Of a stretch of 64,000 nt of DNA, positions 8,738-16,145 are shown one piece after another. The stretch is from Dietzia sp. NCCP-2495. Lineage in GTDB: Bacteria > Actinomycetota > Actinomycetes > Mycobacteriales > Mycobacteriaceae. Under the pieces are notes generated by a model that searched no databases, was not told the DNA's origin, and saw nothing but the letters and a program-made list of their open reading frames with translations. Position numbers and translations under genes: made by a program. How positions within the stretch are numbered: position 1 is the first letter of the stretch; each line of letters starts with the position of its first letter. Location of the stretch: positions 1 to 64,000 of the forward strand of contig NZ_BRVN01000003.1 of assembly GCF_026011735.1 (NCBI RefSeq). The letters run 5' to 3'.

Positions 8738-9114
8738 CGCATTGTCCCCTTGCCTGTGAGGGTGAGGTCGTCGATGGGCAGGAAGCCCGAGACCGGAGAG
8801 AACGGATACGTGATGGTCACCGATGCCATGCCGGGGGTGGCGGCATCGGAGATGCAGGTGGTGGGCGTGACGCTGATCATCGCGTCGGTGAGGGGGAGAC
8901 CTTGAGCGGAGGCTTTGGCCGTCGAGCGCGCGGCGGTGGCACTGTCTTGCAATGCCATCACACGCACGCCGTCGCGCGCCGCATTGGAGAGCGTGGTCTG
9001 CACGTGAAACGCCCTGCCGAATTCCATGATGCCCAGGACGAGCAACAACAGAACCGGCAGGAGAATCGCGAACTCGACGGCCGTGGCCCCGCGCTCACGT
9101 GAGGGCGTGAGCAT
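8725..9114 (-). CDS. tadE: TadE-like pseudopilin
   Basis: A 129-residue TadE-family protein. After RERGATAVEFAILLPVLLLLVLGIMEFG comes a short extracytoplasmic domain with cysteines near the end (PTTCISDA, MRCFG). The GATAVEF motif resembles the prepilin peptidase site of the Flp pilin, so this is a likely substrate of the peptidase at 1519-2169. It is the second gene of the operon, after flp, and overlaps the next gene. No clear Shine-Dalgarno is seen, so the start is moderately certain. Confidence 0.83.
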   Translation of the reverse strand: MLTPSRERGATAVEFAILLPVLLLLVLGIMEFGRAFHVQTTLSNAARDGVRVMALQDSATAARSTAKASAQGLPLTDAMISVTPTTCISDAATPGMASVTITYPFSPVSGFLPIDDLTLTGKGTMRCFG

Positions 9115-9175
9115 TGCGGCGCCTGAGGGGTTAGAGGGGTTTGGGTGCTAGGGACGCGGGGAGGGGTTTTGCTGA

Positions 9176-9210
9176 CCCCGGTGCAGCGATTGGTGTTCGC
9201 CGCACCGGGG
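9176..9210 (-). terminator. Hairpin between flp and tadE (attenuator candidate)
   Basis: A 9-bp perfect stem, CCCCGGTGC with GCACCGGGG and a 17-nt loop, lies about 15 nt beyond the flp stop. There is no U-run. Its place suggests partial termination or 3' end protection, so that the pilin mRNA exceeds that of the assembly genes. Confidence 0.55.
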
Positions 9211-9224
9211 CTGAATCGTTGAAA

Positions 9225-9455
9225 TTAGCCAGCCGTCGGGGCGACCTCAGTGTTCTCCTGGAGGGTCTCTTGGACGTTGCCGAAGAGTGCGTCGACCTGA
9301 TTGCCCAAGAGTGCAACAGCAACGATAATCGCGACGGCGATCAGTCCGACCATCAGTCCGTACTCAACAGCCGTGGCGCCACGGTCCTTGCGGTTGTCCA
9401 GACGCTCGGAGAAGAAGGCCTGCACGGTGGCCATGGCGAAGTAGAGCTGGTTCAT
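9225..9455 (-). CDS. flp: Flp major pilin
   Basis: A 76-residue Flp/Fap pilin, the structural subunit of the pilus. It has a 26-residue leader ending in Gly, then the class IVb signature G-ATAVEYGL with Glu at +5 and Tyr at +6. A single helix (MVGLIAVAIIVAVALLG) and a short polar tail (NVQETLQENTEVAPTAG) follow. AAAGGG lies 6 nt before the ATG. It is first in the operon, with its own promoter about 90 nt upstream and a hairpin after it. Confidence 0.95.
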   Translation of the reverse strand: MNQLYFAMATVQAFFSERLDNRKDRGATAVEYGLMVGLIAVAIIVAVALLGNQVDALFGNVQETLQENTEVAPTAG

Positions 9456-9542
9456 GATGAACCCTTTCTTGCGAGGGAATGAGCCGAGGCGGCTCGAGGG
9501 GGAGGGGTTGCGCCTCGCTCTTTCTGAGTTGGCGCTGAGAAG

Positions 9543-9571
9543 AGTATGCAGGTCCTGTCACGCAAGTGCAA
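9543..9571 (-). promoter_or_regulatory. flp promoter (-35 TTGCAC, 17 bp, -10 CATACT)
   Basis: On the minus strand TTGCAC (9571-9566) and CATACT (9548-9543) are exactly 17 bp apart, close to the housekeeping sigma-70 consensus. Transcription would start near 9536, giving a leader of about 80 nt before flp. The rest of 9572-9760 shows no convincing gene. Confidence 0.65.
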
Positions 9572-9760
9572 GCCCTTGGATAACTTCTTATAACGAATAC
9601 CGCCCATGGAGCGATGTGAACGCGTGTGCAGACACTGTGCAGGTGAGACAGTGCGTGGCACAGAAGGTTTCCGTCTAGGAGCGGACCGCGCCGCGGCCAT
9701 CCAGTTGGACGCGAGTTCGACTGCCAGCCGGACGACCGTCTGACTCGCGCGCAATGAGAG

Positions 9761-9775
9761 GTAAGGCTTCCTTAC
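9761..9775. promoter_or_regulatory. Inverted repeat upstream of sodC, metal-regulator-like
   Basis: GTAAGG-CTT-CCTTAC is a perfect 6-3-6 inverted repeat. With the preceding AG it matches the left half of the DtxR/IdeR iron box (AGGTWAGSCTW) but less of the right half. It lies about 145 bp before sodC. Control by an iron or zinc regulator is inference. Confidence 0.4.
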
Positions 9776-9920
9776 TTTGTGATAGCTCTACATTCGGCTT
9801 CCCTGGTGAGGTTCCTTCCACTCGGCCAGATTTACGGTTGCACCGCTGCCGAGGGTCGGTACCGTGGCCGCCACCGGCGCCGCGGGGGCGCTGTAGCACC
9901 GCCGACGAGGAGGCCCTTCA

Positions 9921-10607
9921 ATGACTCCACGCACCACGACCGCATTCGGACGAGTGCGTCGCACTTCTACATTCGTTGCGCTCTCCGCGGCCGCGCTTCT
10001 GGCAGCGTCCTGCGGGACCGGAGAGGATTCGCCGGCCGCCCAGGGCGAAGTCACGCCGCAGAGCGACACCTCGACCGAGGTCGCCGACTCGGACGCGGGT
10101 GAGCAGTTTGCCGTCGCTGACCTGGTCACTCCCGAGGGTGAGCCGCGCGGCACTGTCGAGTTCGCCGAGGTGGACGGCGGCACCATGGTCACCGCCAAGG
10201 CGATCGACCTGCCGCCCGGGTTCCACGGCCTGCACATCCATACCGCCGGTGTGTGTGAACCCGACAGCGAGAACCCCAGTGACCCCGGCGAGCGCGGAGC
10301 GTTCCTGTCTGCAGGCGGCCACCTGAAGGGGGACGACGACGAGGCCGTCCACCCGAATCACGCCGGCGATCTGCCGCCCCTCTACGTGGCCGACGACGGA
10401 ACCGGTGAGATCGTCACATTCACCGATCGACTGGACCGTGACCAGCTGCTCGACGACGACGGATCTGCCGTGATGATCCACGAGAAGTCGGATAACCTGG
10501 CCAACATCCCTGAGCGGTACGCACCCGACGGGCCGGACGAGGATACGCACATGGCCGGCGACGGCGGCAGCCGCATCGCGTGCGGTGTCGTCACCGAGAA
10601 CGGCTGA
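9921..10607 (+). CDS. sodC: Cu/Zn superoxide dismutase, lipoprotein
   Basis: Periplasm- or envelope-located Cu,Zn superoxide dismutase that dismutates superoxide outside the membrane. The 228-residue protein starts with a signal peptide and a lipobox LAASC (Cys31), so it is lipid-anchored like mycobacterial SodC. The copper ligands are visible in GFHGLHIH. The disulfide and metal region follows (CEPDSENPSDPGERGAFLSAGGHLKG in part), then HPNHAGDLPPL and the C-terminal GDGGSRIACGV. GAGGAGG lies 7 nt before the ATG. It is monocistronic, with a possible metal-responsive operator upstream. Confidence 0.94.
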   Translation: MTPRTTTAFGRVRRTSTFVALSAAALLAASCGTGEDSPAAQGEVTPQSDTSTEVADSDAGEQFAVADLVTPEGEPRGTVEFAEVDGGTMVTAKAIDLPPGFHGLHIHTAGVCEPDSENPSDPGERGAFLSAGGHLKGDDDEAVHPNHAGDLPPLYVADDGTGEIVTFTDRLDRDQLLDDDGSAVMIHEKSDNLANIPERYAPDGPDEDTHMAGDGGSRIACGVVTENG

Positions 10608-10684
10608 CGCCGAACACATTCGGTAGTACATTCGCCGACGGACGGCGCGCGTGATTGTGCCGCGCGCCGGCCGTCAAACTGTGG

Positions 10685-11257
10685 TCACTTCTGCCGTGGG
10701 ATGCGGCCCATGAGGTAGAACTCCGGGTTCGGACGCATCTCCGAGGCGTTCGCCAGACGGTTGCTGAGACCGAACAGGCCGGTGATGGCGGCGATGTCCC
10801 AGGCGTCCTCCGAGTCGAGGCCATGCCCGTAGAGCGCGTCGTAGTCGGCATCGCACAACTCGTCCGAGCGCAGATTGACCTTGGTGGCGAAGTCGCAGAT
10901 CGCCCGCTCACGCGGGGTGAGATCCGCCTTGTGGTAGCTCACGGCCAACTGGTCGGCGATGTACGGGTCCTTCTTGACGATCCGCAGGATTGCACCGTGC
11001 GCGACCACGCAGAACTGGCAATTGTTCTGCCCGGAGATGGTCACGACGATCATCTCCTTGTCGGCCTTGGACAGGTTCCCCTCGCGGTCCATGAGCGCGT
11101 CGTGGTAGTCGAAAAATGCCCGCGACTCCGCCGGGCGGCGGCCGAACATCAGGAACACCTCGGGGATGAACCCGGCCTTCTCCTGCTCGGCGAGGATGCG
11201 CTCGCGCAGATCCTCGGGCAGGTCGTCGAGTTCGGCGAGGGGATAACGATCGGACAT
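10685..11257 (-). CDS. AhpD/CMD-like peroxidase-related protein
   Basis: A 190-residue carboxymuconolactone decarboxylase/AhpD superfamily member of the uncharacterised peroxidase-related subgroup. The redox motif NNCQFCVVAHG gives the CxxC plus His arrangement used by AhpD for alkylhydroperoxidase activity. The N-terminal part (LAELDDLPEDLRERI..EKAGFIPEVF) and the C-terminal AITGLFGLSNRLAN segment match this subgroup. A GGAG Shine-Dalgarno lies 7 nt before the ATG. It is convergent with sodC, so a shared antioxidant role is plausible but unproven. Confidence 0.83.
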   Translation of the reverse strand: MSDRYPLAELDDLPEDLRERILAEQEKAGFIPEVFLMFGRRPAESRAFFDYHDALMDREGNLSKADKEMIVVTISGQNNCQFCVVAHGAILRIVKKDPYIADQLAVSYHKADLTPRERAICDFATKVNLRSDELCDADYDALYGHGLDSEDAWDIAAITGLFGLSNRLANASEMRPNPEFYLMGRIPRQK

Positions 11258-11440
11258 GCGGGGCTCCGGAGATCTGAGGGCGCCGGACTCGGCACCGACG
11301 TGGCGACGCCCAGTCGAGTGAGCGTTCTCACAGGGTAGGGCTGCTCGTCGTCGTCCCGGATCGGGATCGCCCCACGTCCCCCCGACTGGTTGTGGGGGCC
11401 CACGCGGTGGCGCCGATCGGGCCTGACACCGCCCCGGATG

Positions 11441-11848
11441 TCAGGAGTGGGCGAGATCTCCCCATACGTGCACGCGGTCGATCTCGACCCAGGCGTCCAC
11501 GCGCGGATCCTCCCGGTTGAAGTAACTCTGGCCGGTGTAGTGCTGCGCGAGCGAGTCGATCCCCTCCAGGTTCGGGTCATCGACGATCTCCACCACCCGG
11601 CCCTGGATACTCACGTGCGTCGTCCAATTGCCGGCCTCCATGACCGACAGCGCCACGCGCGGGTCCCGCTGGATGTGCTGCAGCCGCACGCGGCTCTTGT
11701 CGAGGTTGAGAAGGATCCGGTCTCCCTCCAGCAGGTACCAGGTGGGGACGGTGACCGGCGAGCCGTCCTTGCGGACGGTGGCCATCACGGCCGGGTTGGG
11801 CTTGAGGAGCAGCTCGCGGACATCGTCGGCGAGGGGTGTGGCGATCAT
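11441..11848 (-). CDS. PPOX-class F420-dependent family protein
   Basis: A 135-residue split-barrel flavin/deazaflavin-binding protein of the pyridoxamine-phosphate-oxidase-like superfamily, closest in pattern to the F420-dependent Rv-type PPOX group. Supporting signs are the opening LLLKPNPAVMATVRKDGSPVTVPTWYL (shown in part), DKSRVRLQHIQRDPRVALSV and a C-terminal IDRVHVWGD. An AGGAG ribosome-binding site precedes the ATG. The substrate is unknown. It is divergent from the MFS transporter gene, with 162 bp between their starts. Confidence 0.78.
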   Translation of the reverse strand: MIATPLADDVRELLLKPNPAVMATVRKDGSPVTVPTWYLLEGDRILLNLDKSRVRLQHIQRDPRVALSVMEAGNWTTHVSIQGRVVEIVDDPNLEGIDSLAQHYTGQSYFNREDPRVDAWVEIDRVHVWGDLAHS

Positions 11849-12010
11849 AGCGACTCCTGTCGGGTTACCGGTGGCCAGCGTGACGCGGGCCCTGCCGTCT
11901 CCAGTGTGCCGCTCAGAAGCCGGGCGGGGCTTCCGGACGGATCTGTTGGCGACGTCGACTGGTCAGGATGGCCGGCCGACCTGTCCGGGGGCCCGAGTAG
12001 CGTCACGGCC

Positions 12011-13342
12011 ATGACCACTCGTACGGAGCGGCTCGACCGCCTGCCGTTCACCCGCAGACATCGCAAGCTGCTGCTCGGCTCGGGCCTCGGCTGGGCCCTG
12101 GACGCCATGGACGTCGGCCTCATCTCCTTCGTCATGGCCGCGTTGGCCGTCCACTGGTCACTCACGCCCACCGAACTGTCGTGGATCGGCTCGATCGGGT
12201 TCGTCGGCATGGCCCTGGGCGCCGCGTTCGGCGGACTGCTCGCGGACCGGGTCGGCCGCCGCCAGGTCTTCGCCGCCACCCTGCTGGTCTACGGCATCGC
12301 CACCGGCGCCGCGGCGCTGTCGACCGGCATCGCGATGCTCATCGTGCTGCGCTTCATCGTGGGACTCGGTTTGGGCGCCGAACTGCCGGTCGCGTCCACG
12401 CTGGTCAGCGAGTTCGCGCCCCGCAAGATCCGCGGCCGCGTGGTGGTCATCCTCGAAGGCTTCTGGGCCGTCGGCTGGATCATGGCCGCGGTGATCGGCT
12501 ACTTCGTGGTGCCGACCAGCGACGCCGGGTGGCGCTGGGCCCTGGCCATCGGCCTCGTCCCCGCCGCCTACGCGCTGGTCATCCGATACGGCTTGCCGGA
12601 GTCCGTCCGCTATCTCGAGTCGAGGGGTCGCCATGCCGAGGCCGAGGACGTGGTGCGACAGTTCGAGGCCTCGGCCGGCATCGGAAACGACGCCGCGCCC
12701 GACTCGGCTGCCACCGATACCGCAGCCCTCTCGACCGTCGAGGACGAGACCCGCGAGTCGATCTGGTCCCCGCGCCTACGCCGCCGCACCGGGGCGCTGT
12801 GGATCGTCTGGTTCGGGATCAACTTCTCCTACTACGGCGCGTTCATCTGGCTGCCGAGTCTGCTCGTCGCCCAGGGCTTCGACCTGGTCAAGTCCTTCGG
12901 CTACACGCTCATCATCACGCTGGCGCAACTGCCCGGATACGCCGTGGCGGCGTGGCTCATCGAGGTGTGGGGCCGACGTATCACGCTCGCGGTGTTCCTC
13001 GCCGGCTCCGCCGGGGCGGCCGGTTTGTTCGGACTCGCCGACTCCCCGGCCACGATCATCGCCGCGGGTATGGCGCTCTCGTTCTTCAACCTCGGCGCGT
13101 GGGGCGCGCTGTACGCGATCGGCCCGGAGCTCTACCCCACCCGGGTCCGCGGCGCGGGAACCGGCGCAGCCGCGGCATTCGGGCGGATCGCCTCCATCAT
13201 CGCGCCTCTGCTCGTGCCGTTCCTGCTAGATGCGGGGGACACGGTGACGGTTTTCGCCGTGTTCGCGGCGGCCTTCGTCGTCGCCGCCGCGGCGGCCTTC
13301 ACCCTCCCGGAGCGCAAGGGCGTCGCACTCGAGAACACCTGA
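12011..13342 (+). CDS. MFS transporter (sugar/aromatic-acid porter type), intact copy
   Basis: A 443-residue, 12-helix major facilitator. Family signs are GWALDAMDVGLISF in helix 1, the loop motif GGLLADRVGRRQVF (G-x3-D-R-x-GRR), IVGLGLGAELPVASTLVSEF in helix 4, a central loop of about 60 residues rich in Ala/Asp/Glu and PELYPTRVRGAGTG after helix 10. Substrates of this subgroup include sugars, aromatic acids and organic acids. The ATG at 12011 is chosen because the protein then starts at the family position; the open frame further upstream overlaps the opposite gene. Its last 317 bp are identical to the truncated copy at 19646-19962. Confidence 0.87.
   Translation: MTTRTERLDRLPFTRRHRKLLLGSGLGWALDAMDVGLISFVMAALAVHWSLTPTELSWIGSIGFVGMALGAAFGGLLADRVGRRQVFAATLLVYGIATGAAALSTGIAMLIVLRFIVGLGLGAELPVASTLVSEFAPRKIRGRVVVILEGFWAVGWIMAAVIGYFVVPTSDAGWRWALAIGLVPAAYALVIRYGLPESVRYLESRGRHAEAEDVVRQFEASAGIGNDAAPDSAATDTAALSTVEDETRESIWSPRLRRRTGALWIVWFGINFSYYGAFIWLPSLLVAQGFDLVKSFGYTLIITLAQLPGYAVAAWLIEVWGRRITLAVFLAGSAGAAGLFGLADSPATIIAAGMALSFFNLGAWGALYAIGPELYPTRVRGAGTGAAAAFGRIASIIAPLLVPFLLDAGDTVTVFAVFAAAFVVAAAAAFTLPERKGVALENT
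13026..13342 (+). repeat. Perfect 317-bp direct repeat, left copy
   Basis: Base-for-base identical to 19646-19962. The identity covers the last quarter of the MFS gene and stops at the stop codon. Upstream of it the two copies differ at roughly two dozen positions over about 240 bp plus a 3-bp gap. Confidence 0.95.
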
Positions 13343-13420
13343 CGCGCGCCGGCTCACGGTGCGCCGCGCCGTGGCGTGTCGTGACCCGGCTCAGCTCGGT
13401 CGCGGCGGACCCGCGGCGCT

Positions 13421-13740
13421 CAGTCGCGCTTCTCGCGCCCGTCACCCAGCTCGCGGATTCGCCCGGTCGCCGCGAACTAGCGTTCCTCGCCGGCCTTCTT
13501 GAACTTCTCGTACGTCTTCTCGTCGGAATCGGCCCCCGCGCGCGAGGACGCCACCACCACGCAGTTCGAGCGGAGATCAAGGGCATGACCTGCGCGTCGT
13601 GCGACCCGCGCATCCGAGCTGGCGGACAAGCGCGGCCACTTCATCGGCGCCGATTCTCGCGAGGCATAGCACAAGGATGATCGGCCATAGCACCGCGTAC
13701 ACAACCATCGTGATCTTCTCGAGTTGCGGAGCCGAGCCCC
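13421..13740 (-). pseudogene. Decayed 3' part of a DUF1707-type gene
   Basis: Minus-strand translation in shifting frames gives DSDEKTYEKFKKAGEER and a hydrophobic LEKITMVVYAVLWPIILVLCLARI. These match the C-terminal half of the intact DUF1707/2TM gene at 20005-20658 (DSDEKTYEQLKK and its VWPSLVLTLGI helix). The DNA 13421-13533 also aligns visibly to 20010-20130. The 5' half and a single open frame are lost. It lies tail to tail with the MFS gene, exactly as the intact gene lies to the second MFS copy. Confidence 0.65.
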
Positions 13741-13829
13741 AACGACACCTAGATCTCCCGCGCCTGAGCCTGCCGATTTCCCGATGCTCTGTCATGTAGC
13801 CGGGCCGGGGCCGGGTCCACGAATCGCCG

Positions 13830-13951
13830 GACAGAGCACTGTCTCATATTCGTAACCGGAGTAGGCGGTTCGACACCGGAACGAAACAGACCACGAACAC
13901 AGCGGTCATCGACTGGGACGACGCTCTTCGTGTGATCACAGAGCACAGTCT
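13830..13951. promoter_or_regulatory. Repeated motif around the GntR-amidase start
   Basis: CAGAGCACTGTCT (13832-13844) recurs as CAGAGCACAGTCT (13939-13951), the second copy lying inside the first codons of the gene. The first copy is embedded in the inverted repeat GACAG-AGCA-CTGTC (13830-13843). These are candidate binding sites for the GntR domain encoded just downstream. Confidence 0.4.
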
Positions 13952-16145
13952 GCACGCAGCCGATATCACGTCCCGCGCGCCCGCATCGCCACCGACGCTC
14001 GGTGAGTCCGTTTACCAGCAGTTGAGGCTCCGAATCGTAGAGGGAAGGCTTCTTCCCGGGTCCCGCGTCTCGCTGCGCTCGCTCGCGGAGTCGGTCGGTG
14101 TCTCGACCATGCCGACCCGGGAGGCGCTCAAGCGATTAAGCGCTGAGGGGCTCGTCGAGTTCGACCGCCGATCGGTCACGATCACCACCCTTACCGCTGA
14201 AGAGATCCGAGAACTCTTCACTATCCGACTGGCGCTGGAGTCCATCGCGACCGAATGGGCGCTGCCGCGGTTCGACGCAGAGCGCTCAGGAAGATTGCGC
14301 GCAGTCCTCGACCAGATGACCGCCCCCGGACTGACACCGCCGGAATGGCGTGAGCTCAACCGAGAGTTTCACCAGACCTTCTACTCCGGCGGGAGAAGCC
14401 GCTATCTGCTTGATCTCATCCACAACATGTGGGACCGCCTCCAGCCCTACATGGCGATCTACGTCTCGGACGTCCCCGACTTCGCGAAAGCGGATCGCCA
14501 ACACGAGGACATGTACCAACTGATGGTCGCCGGGGACCTCGACGGGCTCCTCGCCGCCACTCGCGAACACCTCAATCACACCGCGGAAACCATCATCGGC
14601 GCACTCGCAGACGGCGCCGGTAGCACAAAGGAGAAGTCAGTGAACTACGACGAACTGTCGGTCGGGTCGTTCCACGCCCTCATCGAACGGGGCGATATCA
14701 CCAGCGCGGAACTCGCCGCGTGGTACCTCGACCGCATCGCTTCCCTCGACTCCGTCGACAACCCCGACGGCCCCCGGATCAACTCAGTGGTGACGCTCAA
14801 CCCGTCGGCCCTCGACGACGCCGCGCGGATCGATGAGCAGTACGCCCGCACGGGCGCCCTCGTCGGACCCCTCCATGGGGTGCCCGTCCTCGTCAAAGAT
14901 CAGGCGGAAACCAAGGGCATCCCGACGGCATTCGGATCGCAGGCGTTCGCCGAATACGTACCCGTAGAAGACGCGACGGTCGTCAGGCGTCTCCGACAGG
15001 CGGGTGCCGTCATCCTCGGCAAGACGACGATGTGCGACTTCGCAGCGGGCTGGTTCTCGTTCTCGTCCCGAAGCGACCACACCAAGAACCCCTACGACCC
15101 CGACCGCGAGACGGGCGGCTCCAGCGCCGGAACCGCGGCCGCGGTGACCGCAGACTTCTGCCTCGTCGGAATCGGCGAGGACACAGGCGGTTCGATCCGG
15201 CTTCCGTCCTCGTTCAACAACCTGTTCGGCCTGCGCGTCACCACCGGGCTCGTGCCCCGTACCGGCTTCTCCCCGCTGCTGCGCCACCAGGACACCCCCG
15301 GGCCTATAGCCCGCAGTGTCCCCGATCTAGCCGCCGTTCTCGACGTCATCGTCGGATACGACCCTGCCGACCCTCTCACTACGATTGCCACTACCACCTC
15401 GGACGTCGGTGCATACAGCGCTACGGTCGAGAGCACTAACGCCGACGAATTGTCGTCCTTCCGGGTGGGCGTCCTCTCCGATGCCTTCGGCGACGGCGCC
15501 GACGGGGAACTCACCAATTCGGTCGTTCACGCGGCCATCGATGAACTCCGCCGGCTAGGCACCACCGTGGTCGACGGCGTCCTTCACGGGGACCTGCCGG
15601 CTTGGGTTGCGGACACCTCGCTGTACACGGCCCAGTCCCGACATGACATCGAGGAGTTCTTTCGATCCCGTCCCGAAATGCCGCACACCTCCCTCGCGGA
15701 CATCGTCGAGGAGGCGGTTCATCCGCTTACCGATCTGCTGATCGATATCGCCGCCGGGCCGACCTCGCCGGAGGAAGATCCCCGCTACTACCCCGGAAGG
15801 ATGCGCCAGGAGGCGTGGCGCCTCAAGCTCCTCGCGATGATGGCCGACTCCGACGTCGACTTTCTCATCTACCCGACAGTGCAGGTGGCGGCCCCAACCC
15901 GCGCCGACCTCGAGGCGAAGCGATGGACCGCCCTCGATTTCCCGACCAACACCGTGATCGCATCGCAGACCTCGCTGCCCGCGATGAGCATGCCGGTCGG
16001 GTTCACGGACACCGGGCTCCCGGTCGGCATGGAGGTCCTCGGTCGCCCGCTGGCAGAACGTGACCTCCTCCGCTTCGCCAGGGCCTGGGAACTGGCGACA
16101 AGCCCGCGCCGGCCCGCGAAGCTCTCCGTCACCGTGGACGCGTGA
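13932..16145 (+). CDS. GntR (FCD) regulator fused in frame to an amidase
   Basis: One 737-codon frame. Residues ~20-90 are a GntR winged helix (SVYQQLRLRIVEGRLLPGSRVSLRSLAE, in part; then STMPTREALKRL). Residues ~95-225 are an FCD ligand-binding domain (EIRELFTIRLALE... REFHQTFYSG... HEDMYQLMVAGD). From residue 237 a complete amidase-signature enzyme of 501 residues follows, with the Lys-cisSer-Ser triad at K86 (VLVKDQ), S161 (GGSSAG) and S185 (DTGGSIRLPS) in amidase numbering. No stop separates them. An AAAGGAG and GTG at 14627-14642 could start free amidase. The GTG at 13932 lacks an obvious Shine-Dalgarno. The 3' end overlaps the next gene by 4 nt (GTGA). Such regulators and amidases are normally separate proteins. 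Confidence 0.85.
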   Translation: MITEHSLHAADITSRAPASPPTLGESVYQQLRLRIVEGRLLPGSRVSLRSLAESVGVSTMPTREALKRLSAEGLVEFDRRSVTITTLTAEEIRELFTIRLALESIATEWALPRFDAERSGRLRAVLDQMTAPGLTPPEWRELNREFHQTFYSGGRSRYLLDLIHNMWDRLQPYMAIYVSDVPDFAKADRQHEDMYQLMVAGDLDGLLAATREHLNHTAETIIGALADGAGSTKEKSVNYDELSVGSFHALIERGDITSAELAAWYLDRIASLDSVDNPDGPRINSVVTLNPSALDDAARIDEQYARTGALVGPLHGVPVLVKDQAETKGIPTAFGSQAFAEYVPVEDATVVRRLRQAGAVILGKTTMCDFAAGWFSFSSRSDHTKNPYDPDRETGGSSAGTAAAVTADFCLVGIGEDTGGSIRLPSSFNNLFGLRVTTGLVPRTGFSPLLRHQDTPGPIARSVPDLAAVLDVIVGYDPADPLTTIATTTSDVGAYSATVESTNADELSSFRVGVLSDAFGDGADGELTNSVVHAAIDELRRLGTTVVDGVLHGDLPAWVADTSLYTAQSRHDIEEFFRSRPEMPHTSLADIVEEAVHPLTDLLIDIAAGPTSPEEDPRYYPGRMRQEAWRLKLLAMMADSDVDFLIYPTVQVAAPTRADLEAKRWTALDFPTNTVIASQTSLPAMSMPVGFTDTGLPVGMEVLGRPLAERDLLRFARAWELATSPRRPAKLSVTVDA
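14627..14642 (+). promoter_or_regulatory. Internal ribosome-binding site and GTG start for free amidase
   Basis: AAAGGAG (14627-14633) is followed after 6 nt by GTG at 14640. The GTG is in frame with the upstream GntR part and at the natural amidase N-terminus (MNYDELSVGSFHAL). It is the best Shine-Dalgarno in the whole frame. The site could give a second, 501-residue product from the same mRNA. Confidence 0.65.

Noticed and set aside
9690-9760. Possible tRNA remnant (GAGTTCGACTGCC resembling a T-loop)
   Set aside because: The arms flanking the TTCGACT loop do not pair, and no acceptor or anticodon stem can be drawn in the 75 nt upstream.
11390-12010. 207-codon N-terminal extension of the MFS gene
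   Set aside because: It overlaps the PPOX gene on the other strand and lacks transporter similarity; the ATG at 12011 gives the family start.
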